Notes under the pieces: generated by a model
Databases searched by the model: none
Seen by the model: the letters and a program-made list of their open reading frames with translations, nothing else
What the model was told of the DNA's origin: nothing
Translations under genes and position numbers: made by a program
NCBI GenBank assembly: GCA_038231215.1
Contig: JBBRLS010000013.1
Location: forward strand, 1-64,000
Source of the DNA: Schlegelella_A sp038231215
GTDB taxonomy: Bacteria; Pseudomonadota; Gammaproteobacteria; Burkholderiales; Burkholderiaceae_C
Direction: 5' to 3'
Length of the DNA: 64,000 nucleotides
Shown here: positions 58,346-64,000 of the stretch, one piece after another
Numbering within the stretch: the first letter of the stretch is position 1
How the letters are laid out: every line of letters starts with the position of its first letter

Positions 58346-59157
58346 CGAGCTCCCCCTCGAAGGCGCGGCGCGGCGTTCGCGCAGCGCTGGCCGGTCTCGC
58401 CGTCTCGCTCTGCATGGCCGGCGGCAACGCATGGGCTGGCCGCAGTTGCGAGCAGCGCCCGCCCACGGAAGACACGATCGTGCGCGCGATGGCGCTCGCC
58501 GAACGCACCGCCGAACGACTCGATCAGACAGGCGCCAAGGTCGTCGTTCTCGCCCGCGCCGGACAGAACCTCAGCGAGTACGGCCTTCGCTATTCGCACT
58601 TCGGCTTCGCCTATCGCGAAAGCGCCGGCAAGCCTTGGCGCGTCGTACACAAGCTCAATCAATGCGGATCGGCGCGTGCCTCGCTCTATCGCCAGGGCCT
58701 CGGCGAATTCTTTCTCGACGACCTCTGGCAATACGAAGCCGCGGTGGTCGTTCTCACGCCCGAGGCTCAGAATCGCCTGCTGGCGGCGCTGGCCGACAAC
58801 GCACGCATCGCGCAACTCGATACGCCCGCCTACAACATGGTGGCCTATCCCTGGTCACAGCGCTACCAGCAGTCGAACCAGTGGGCGATCGAGACCCTGG
58901 CGATGACCGAGGACACCAACGCCGACACGCGCGAGCGCGCCCAGGCCTGGCTGCGCCTCAAGGGCTACGAGCCGACGACGCTGCACTTGTCGGCATTCAA
59001 GCGCCTCGGGGCGCGGATGTTCGCCGCCAATGTCGCCTTCGACGATCATCCCAACGAGAAGCGCTTTTCCGACCGCATCGAGACGGTCACGGTCGATTCG
59101 GTGTTTCGCTGGCTCGATCGCTCCGGCCTGGGCGGAAAAGTCCAGGTCATCAGGTAG
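58342..59157 (+). CDS. DUF2145-family exported protein
   Basis: A 271-residue protein with a signal peptide of about 33 residues (ending GGNAWAG). The mature N terminus GRSCEQRPPTEDTIVRAMALAERTAERL, the LRYSHFGFAYRES stretch and VVHKLNQCGSARASLYRQGLGEFFLDDLW fit DUF2145. A His in YSHFGFAYR and a Cys in NQCGSA recall the permuted NlpC/P60 hydrolases, but the match is only local, so an enzyme role is a guess. The start overlaps the stop of the small membrane protein gene (ATGA). Confidence 0.82.
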   Translation: MTSSPSKARRGVRAALAGLAVSLCMAGGNAWAGRSCEQRPPTEDTIVRAMALAERTAERLDQTGAKVVVLARAGQNLSEYGLRYSHFGFAYRESAGKPWRVVHKLNQCGSARASLYRQGLGEFFLDDLWQYEAAVVVLTPEAQNRLLAALADNARIAQLDTPAYNMVAYPWSQRYQQSNQWAIETLAMTEDTNADTRERAQAWLRLKGYEPTTLHLSAFKRLGARMFAANVAFDDHPNEKRFSDRIETVTVDSVFRWLDRSGLGGKVQVIR

Positions 59158-59195
59158 ATTCGGGCGCATCCCGCGTGCGCCTCACGGAGACCGGC

Positions 59196-61133
59196 TTGGA
59201 CATTCCCGTCGACAACGTCACCGATCCGCGCGCGGCCGAAGCCCACGCGCATCCGAACCAGTTCGCGCTGCTTCGCCAACGCCGATTTGCGCCCTTTTTC
59301 TGGACCCAGTTTCTCGGCGCCGGCAACGACAACCTGTTCAAGTTCGCGTTCACCGTGATGGTGACGTACCAGCTTCAGCTCACCGACGCGTTCCTGCAGC
59401 CGCAACTCGCCGGCTTGACGATCGGCGCGCTATTCATCCTGCCGTTCCTCCTGTTCTCGGCGACGAGCGGCCAGCTCACCGACAAGTACGACAAGACGCG
59501 CGTCATCCGCTTCGTCAAGAACCTCGAGATCGGCATCATGCTGCTGGCGGCCTGGGGCTTCTGGATCGCCAGCCCCTACATCCTGCTCGCCTGCGTGTTC
59601 CTGATGGGCCTGCACTCGACGCTGTTCGGCCCGGTGAAGTTCGCCTACCTGCCGCAGCACCTGGGCGAGCGCGAGCTGACCGGCGGCAACGGCATGGTCG
59701 AGATGGGAACCTTCGTTGCCATCCTGCTCGGCCAGGTCGCCGGCGGCCTGCTCGTCGGCATCGCTGGCGTGGGCCGCCACTACGTGGCCTTCGCCTGCGT
59801 CGGCGTGGCGCTGCTCGGCCGCCTCGTCGCCCAGTACGTTCCTGCCTCGCCTTCGACCGACCCCGGGTTGCGCATCAACTGGAATCCGGTCACCGAGACC
59901 TGGCAGAACCTGAAGCTCGCGCACGGCAACCTGGTCGTCTTCCGTTCGCTGCTCGGCATCTCGTGGATGTGGTTCTTCGGCGCCGCCTTTCTCGCCGAGT
60001 TTCCGTCCTTCGCGAAGGAGGTGCTGCACGGCGACGAGCAGGTCGCGTCGTTGCTGCTCGTCGTGTTCTCGGTCGGTATCGGCATCGGCTCGCTGCTGTG
60101 CGAGGTGCTGTCGCGGCGCCATGTCGAGATCGGCCTGGTACCGCTAGGCGCGATCGGCATGAGCGTGTTCGCGATCGACCTCTACTTCGCCTCGCGCGGA
60201 CTTGCGCCTTCGACAGGCCACACGCTGTCGTCGTTCATCGCCGAGCCGGCGCATTGGCGCGTGATGGCCGATCTCGGCCTGCTCTCGCTCTTTGCAGGCC
60301 TCTACAGCGTGCCGATGTACGCGCTGATCCAGATGCGCTCGCAGCCCAGCCACCGCGCTCGCATCATCGCCGCCAACAACATCCTCAACGCGTTGTTCCT
60401 GATCGGCAGCTCGGTCATCGTCGGCGTGCTGATCAAGCTCGGCCTGACGGTGCCGCAGGTGTTTCTCGTCGTCGGCTTGCTCAACGCGGTCGTCGCGTTC
60501 TACATCTTCATGCTGGTGCCCGAGTACCTGCTGCGCTTCGTCGCCTTCATCATGGCGCGACTCGTCTACCGCTTCAAGGTGCGCGGCGACGAGAACATCC
60601 CTGCGCAGGGCGCGGCAATCCTCGTCTGCAACCACGTCGCCTTCGTCGACCCGATGTTGCTCATGGCGGCAAGCCCGCGGCCGATCCGCTTCATCATGGA
60701 TCACGAGATCTTCAGGACGCCCGTGCTCGGCTGGTTCTTCAGGCTGGCCAAGGCGATTCCGATCGCGCCCCAGAAGGTCGACGCGCGGATCTACGAGCAG
60801 GCGTTCGCGCGTGCCCGCGAGGTGCTGAACGACGGCGATCTGCTCTGCATCTTTCCCGAAGGCGGGCTCACGAAGACCGGCGAGATGGGCGAGTTCAAGG
60901 CAGGCGTGATGAAGCTGCTCGAGTCCAATCCCGTCCCGGTCGTTCCGCTCGCCTTGCAAAACCTCTGGGGCTCGTACTTTTCGCGTGCCGACGGCAAGCC
61001 GATGCAGCGACCTTTCCGGCGTGGATTCTTCAATCGCGTCGGACTCGTCGCAGGCCATGCGGTGGCGCCTGCCGACGTTACGCCGGCCGGCTTGCGCGAG
61101 CGCGTCAGCGCCCTGCTCACCTCGAAGGCCTGA
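59196..61133 (+). CDS. fusion of MFS lysophospholipid-transporter-like domain and 1-acylglycerol-phosphate acyltransferase (PlsC) domain
   Basis: A 645-residue two-domain protein. Residues about 25-425 are a twelve-helix MFS domain of the LplT type (FFWTQFLGAGNDNLFKFAFTV; LFGPVKFAYLPQHLGERELTGGNGMVEMG). Residues about 440-640 are a PlsC acyltransferase with NHVAFVD (His-x4-Asp) and the FPEGG motif. It would flip and reacylate lysophospholipids at the inner membrane, work done in E. coli by separate LplT and Aas. No AMP-binding domain follows, so the acyl donor must come from elsewhere. I place the start at TTG 59196, with GGAGA 5 bases upstream; a GTG at 59175 is an alternative. Confidence 0.87.
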   Translation: MDIPVDNVTDPRAAEAHAHPNQFALLRQRRFAPFFWTQFLGAGNDNLFKFAFTVMVTYQLQLTDAFLQPQLAGLTIGALFILPFLLFSATSGQLTDKYDKTRVIRFVKNLEIGIMLLAAWGFWIASPYILLACVFLMGLHSTLFGPVKFAYLPQHLGERELTGGNGMVEMGTFVAILLGQVAGGLLVGIAGVGRHYVAFACVGVALLGRLVAQYVPASPSTDPGLRINWNPVTETWQNLKLAHGNLVVFRSLLGISWMWFFGAAFLAEFPSFAKEVLHGDEQVASLLLVVFSVGIGIGSLLCEVLSRRHVEIGLVPLGAIGMSVFAIDLYFASRGLAPSTGHTLSSFIAEPAHWRVMADLGLLSLFAGLYSVPMYALIQMRSQPSHRARIIAANNILNALFLIGSSVIVGVLIKLGLTVPQVFLVVGLLNAVVAFYIFMLVPEYLLRFVAFIMARLVYRFKVRGDENIPAQGAAILVCNHVAFVDPMLLMAASPRPIRFIMDHEIFRTPVLGWFFRLAKAIPIAPQKVDARIYEQAFARAREVLNDGDLLCIFPEGGLTKTGEMGEFKAGVMKLLESNPVPVVPLALQNLWGSYFSRADGKPMQRPFRRGFFNRVGLVAGHAVAPADVTPAGLRERVSALLTSKA

Positions 61134-61148
61134 CCCGAAGCGCTGGCC

Positions 61149-62084
61149 TCAGGCGGTGCGAAATGCCGCCGGCTCGCGGCCCGGCGCGGATACGCCGATC
61201 CGCTCGTACTCCGAGATGACCTGGGCGCCAAGCAGCAGCAACGTCGCCGCGATCTCGAGGCTCAGGAGGACGACGATGGCGGTCGTCAGCGACCCGTAGA
61301 CGACGTTGACCTGGGACAGCGTCGCGAAGTACCAGACCAGCACGTGGCGCGTGATCTCCCAGAGCACCGCTGCCGTCACGCCGCCGATCAGGGCGTGGCG
61401 CATGCGCAGGCGCCCGGCGGGCATCACCAGGTAGACCGAGGTCAAGACGAAGATCTCGCCGGCAAAGCCGAGCAGGTAGAGCAGCACGCCCGAGAGGCCG
61501 TGCAGCGACCACTGGCGCCCGAACAGATCGACGTTTTCCTGGCCGACCGCCTGCAGGCTGCCCGCCACCAGGGTGACGAGCAGCAGGCCGACGCCGAGCG
61601 AGAGGATGTAGCAGTACGGGATCAGCGCCGAGAAAATGAAGCGGCGTTTGCGCGCGACGACGCGATGCAGAAAGATGACCGACATCGCGTTCTCGAGCAC
61701 GGTGAAGGCGAGCGAGCTGAAGAAGACCATCGTGCCGAGCAGCAGCCAGCCGACGTCGCCTCGCTTGTCGAGAAAGTGCGCGAGCTCTCCGACGATCGCC
61801 ACCGACTGGCCCGGCACCAGCCACTCCAGATAGCGACCGAGCGTGCCGAGCAGTTCGCGCTGGTCGATCAGGTTCGACAGCACGATGACCGCAAGAATGA
61901 GCAACGGCACGATCGAGAGCAACGCGTAGTAGGCGACTGCTCCCGCCAGCAACAGACCTTGGTTGGCGCGAAACGCCTTGAGCGTCGCCCACGCGAAACG
62001 GCCCGGATGACGCAGCACGTGCTGCGCCGCCGGGCCGATGAGCTTCTGGCTCAGATAGCGCTGCAGGGCATTGAGTTGCTTCAA
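61149..62084 (-). CDS. YihY/BrkB family membrane protein
   Basis: A 311-residue inner-membrane protein with six hydrophobic segments. The family motifs AGAVAYYALLSIVPLLILAVIVLSNL, YLEWLVPGQSVAIVGELAHFL, FTVLENAMSVIFLHR and VYGSLTTAIVVLLSLEIAATLLLLGAQVISEYER are present. The role of this family is not settled; the old ribonuclease BN label is wrong for it. I start it at TTG 62084, overlapping the stop of the CBS gene as TTGA, since no ATG lies near MKQLNALQRYLSQKL. It is co-transcribed with the CBS gene. Confidence 0.9.
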   Translation of the reverse strand: MKQLNALQRYLSQKLIGPAAQHVLRHPGRFAWATLKAFRANQGLLLAGAVAYYALLSIVPLLILAVIVLSNLIDQRELLGTLGRYLEWLVPGQSVAIVGELAHFLDKRGDVGWLLLGTMVFFSSLAFTVLENAMSVIFLHRVVARKRRFIFSALIPYCYILSLGVGLLLVTLVAGSLQAVGQENVDLFGRQWSLHGLSGVLLYLLGFAGEIFVLTSVYLVMPAGRLRMRHALIGGVTAAVLWEITRHVLVWYFATLSQVNVVYGSLTTAIVVLLSLEIAATLLLLGAQVISEYERIGVSAPGREPAAFRTA

Positions 62085-62500
62085 GTATCCGGCGTCGAGA
62101 TCTCGCGCAACGCTTCGTCGGTGTGCGCCGATTGTCGCGTGGCAAGGTCACCGAGGGCGACGATGCCGACGATTTCATGCGCCGCGTCGAGCACGGCGAG
62201 GCGGCGCACCTGTTGCTCGCCCATCTGTGCCATCACCGTCTCGACCGAATCGCTCTCGCTGCACCAGCGCACCTCCTCGGTCATCACGTCGGAGACGAGC
62301 GACTCTTGCACGACCATGCCCTCGGCGACGCCGCGCACCGTGATGTCGCGATCGGTCACCATGCCGACCAGCGCCTTGCCGTCGGTGACGGGCAAGGCGC
62401 CGACGTCCATCTCCTTCATACGTCGCGCTGCGGCTTGCAAGGTCTCGTCGCGCCCGACCACGGCGACGCTGCGGGTCATGATGTCTGCGATTCGGTTCAT
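62081..62500 (-). CDS. CBS-domain protein
   Basis: A 139-residue protein made of two CBS domains. The first is at about residues 4-58 (ADIMTRSVAVVGRDETLQAAARRMKEMDVGALPVTDGKALVGMVTDRDI), the second at about 68-125 (VSDVMTEEVRWCSESDSVETVMAQMGEQQVRRLAVLD). Such pairs bind adenine nucleotides and sense cell energy or ionic state. There is no attached effector domain. It precedes the BrkB gene with a TTGA junction, suggesting it may regulate that membrane protein. Confidence 0.93.
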   Translation of the reverse strand: MNRIADIMTRSVAVVGRDETLQAAARRMKEMDVGALPVTDGKALVGMVTDRDITVRGVAEGMVVQESLVSDVMTEEVRWCSESDSVETVMAQMGEQQVRRLAVLDAAHEIVGIVALGDLATRQSAHTDEALREISTPDT

Positions 62501-62654
62501 GGTGTCCTTCTCTTGTTCGCGACGGCGATCGGCGAGCCCGATCGAGTCAGCCCAAGGCTAGGGGCTGCTTCGTGGCCGGGCCAGAAGGCCTCGTCGCGCG
62601 GCGCTGTAGTCGGCCATTCCCTCACCGGGTAAGGCACGTCCGACGCGCACCGGC

Positions 62655-63782
62655 TCAAATGCCGCGCTGTCGATCGAGCCGGAACTGCGCCGCAAAGGCC
62701 GCAAAGCGCGATGCCTCGATCGCATCGCGCACCTGACGCATCAGGTCGACATAGAAGTGCAGGTTGTGCACGCTCGCGAGCATGGGCGCAAGCATCTCGC
62801 CGCAGCGATCGAGGTGATGCAGGTAGGCACGCGAGAAGCGCGCGCAAGTCGCGCAGGCGCAGGTCGAGTCGATCGGTGATTCGTCCTGCTTGTAGCGGGC
62901 GTTGCGGAGACGCAGGTCGCCGAAACGCGTGAAGAGGTGACCGTTGCGGGCATTGCGCGTCGGCATCACGCAATCGAACATGTCGACACCCGCTTCGACA
63001 CCGTCGAGCAAATCCTCGGGCGTGCCGACGCCCATCAGGTAGCGCGGCTTCGCCGCCGGCAGTCGATGCGGCGTGTGCGCGACGATGCGCCGCATCTCCT
63101 CCTTCGGCTCGCCGACGCTGACGCCGCCGATCGCATAGCCGGGCAGGTCGAGCGTGGCGAGCGCGGCCACCGACTCTTCGCGCAGCGCCTCGAACATGCC
63201 GCCCTGGACGATGCCGAACAACGCGTTCGGATTCTCGAGACGCACGAACTCGTCGTGCGAGCGCCTTGCCCAGCGCAGGCTCATCTCCATCGAGCGGCGC
63301 ACCTGCGCCTCGGGCGCTACCACGCCGTCCTTCTGCCAGGCCGTGCACTCGTCGAATTGCATGACGATGTCGCTGTCGAGCACGCGCTGGATCTGCATGC
63401 TGACCTCGGGTGTGAGCAGCAGCTTGTCGCCGTTGACCGGCGACTGGAAGGCGACGCCTTGCTCGCTCACCTTTGCGTTGGCGCCGAGCGACCACACCTG
63501 GAATCCGCCGCTGTCGGTGAGGATGGGCCGCGGCCAGCCTTCGAATCGATGCAGCCCGCCAAAGGTGCGCATGACGTCGAGGCCGGGACGCAGCCAGAGG
63601 TGAAAGGTGTTGCCGAGAATGATCTCGGCACCCATCGCTTCGAGCGACGCCGGAGCGACGCCCTTGACGCTGCCATAGGTGCCGACCGGCATGAAGACGG
63701 GAGTCTCGACGGTGCCGCGGCGAAGCCCGAGACGGCCGCGCCGGGCCTGGCCTTCCGTGGCAAGGAGATCGAACGAGAGCAT
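62655..63782 (-). CDS. tgt: queuine tRNA-ribosyltransferase (tRNA-guanine transglycosylase)
   Basis: A 375-residue Tgt, which exchanges the wobble guanine for preQ1 in tRNAs for Asn, Asp, His and Tyr. Visible motifs are PVFMPVGTYGSVKG, the catalytic Asp in LTDSGGFQVWSLG, the second catalytic Asp in GVDMFDCVMPTRNARNGHLFT, and the zinc site CACATCARFSRAYLHHL (Cys-x-Cys-x2-Cys, later His). The start at 63782 (MLSFDLLATEGQARRG) matches the family. It follows the sugar-dehydrogenase-like gene in the same direction. Confidence 0.96.
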   Translation of the reverse strand: MLSFDLLATEGQARRGRLGLRRGTVETPVFMPVGTYGSVKGVAPASLEAMGAEIILGNTFHLWLRPGLDVMRTFGGLHRFEGWPRPILTDSGGFQVWSLGANAKVSEQGVAFQSPVNGDKLLLTPEVSMQIQRVLDSDIVMQFDECTAWQKDGVVAPEAQVRRSMEMSLRWARRSHDEFVRLENPNALFGIVQGGMFEALREESVAALATLDLPGYAIGGVSVGEPKEEMRRIVAHTPHRLPAAKPRYLMGVGTPEDLLDGVEAGVDMFDCVMPTRNARNGHLFTRFGDLRLRNARYKQDESPIDSTCACATCARFSRAYLHHLDRCGEMLAPMLASVHNLHFYVDLMRQVRDAIEASRFAAFAAQFRLDRQRGI

Positions 63783-63819
63783 GGCGGGATTGTCGCGGCT
63801 GCAAGCGCGAGCCAAGCCC

Positions 63820-64000
63820 TCAGCGCGGCTCGCGCGCGAGCATGAGCAAGGTCTTGTGTCGATCCTCGACGAGGAGGAGTCGCCCGGCCGAGTCGATGGC
63901 CATCCCGGTGGGCGCGCCGAGCGGCCGCACACCGGGCGCGGCGTTCCAGCCGCCGATCCAGACCTGCGCCGTGCCAGAGGGCCTGCCGCTCGCGTCGAGC
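63820..64000 (-). CDS. C-terminal end of a PQQ-dependent glucose/sorbosone dehydrogenase-like protein, cut by the window edge
   Basis: The last 59 codons of a gene entering from the right. The visible residues include GTAQVWIGGWNAAPGVRPLGAPTGMAIDSAGRLLLVEDRHKTLLMLAR and then the stop at 63820-63822. The RPLG-PTGMAIDSAGRLLLVEDR stretch is a beta-propeller blade like the last one of soluble glucose/sorbosone dehydrogenases and related SMP-30/NHL-type proteins. Length, signal peptide and active-site residues lie outside the window, so the enzyme call is tentative. It ends 37 bases before the tgt start. Confidence 0.6.
   Translation of the reverse strand, partial: LDASGRPSGTAQVWIGGWNAAPGVRPLGAPTGMAIDSAGRLLLVEDRHKTLLMLAREPR

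Overview
This window is chromosomal DNA of a high-GC Gram-negative bacterium, most likely a betaproteobacterium of the order Burkholderiales (Rubrivivax/Leptothrix-like). The evidence is a Bug-family (tripartite tricarboxylate) binding protein, a PEP-CTERM protein, the ilvE / CHCC zinc-finger / waaF gene order, the lplT/alr divergent pair, and a repeat of the type common in Burkholderiales at 45681-45754. No rRNA, CRISPR array, insertion sequence, integrase or prophage was seen. There is one tRNA gene, tRNA-Arg(CCG), at 31574-31649. Both window edges cut through genes: a clear one on the right, a doubtful one on the left.

Left third (1-27.5 kb): an accessory region for uptake and breakdown of sugar acids and other organic acids. 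It holds three complete TRAP transporters (1335-4207; 6020-9594, with a class II aldolase gene between dctP and dctQ; 10611-13458), a YajO-like aldo/keto reductase, an IlvD/EDD-family dehydratase, an ABC importer (binding protein at 17159-18154, permease and ATPase at 21179-22728) and a Bug binding protein. The best understood part is 9601-16021: uronate dehydrogenase, a TRAP transporter and a beta-propeller lactonase form one operon, divergent from a GntR/FCD regulator and a GarL-type keto-deoxyglucarate aldolase. This looks like the oxidative hexuronate route. A 13-bp palindrome (GTTGT-ACG-ACAAC) lies before garL and a near-copy lies in the udh/regulator promoter region, so both are candidate operators. 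A second block, 22730-27458, holds an enolase-superfamily protein, a DHDPS-family protein, a double-GNAT protein and an SDR/epimerase. With the adjacent ABC importer it may form a catabolic pathway I cannot name.

Middle (27.5-31.7 kb): a single 1303-residue, cysteine-free, Ala/Lys/Glu-rich, mostly coiled-coil protein of unknown function beside tRNA-Arg. It is followed by a perfect GC hairpin.

Right half (31.8-64 kb): mostly housekeeping genes. These include a diheme cytochrome c, an ECF sigma/anti-sigma pair, waaF, ilvE, radA, a PEP-CTERM protein, arfB, alr/lplT, a drug/metabolite transporter, glutathione peroxidase, an aromatic aminotransferase, an Hsp70-like protein, pckG, a tungstate-type binding protein with a MOSC protein, an Old Yellow Enzyme, rlmJ, a YiaA/DUF2145 membrane cluster, an MFS-acyltransferase fusion, BrkB, a CBS protein, tgt, and the end of a sugar dehydrogenase-like gene.

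Two features recur across the window. Five copies of a ~70-90 bp imperfect inverted repeat (arms TGTCATCCTGAGCG / CGCTCAGGATGACA) sit at gene ends and in two cases supply the stop codon. Several operon junctions use TTG starts overlapping the upstream stop as TTGA.
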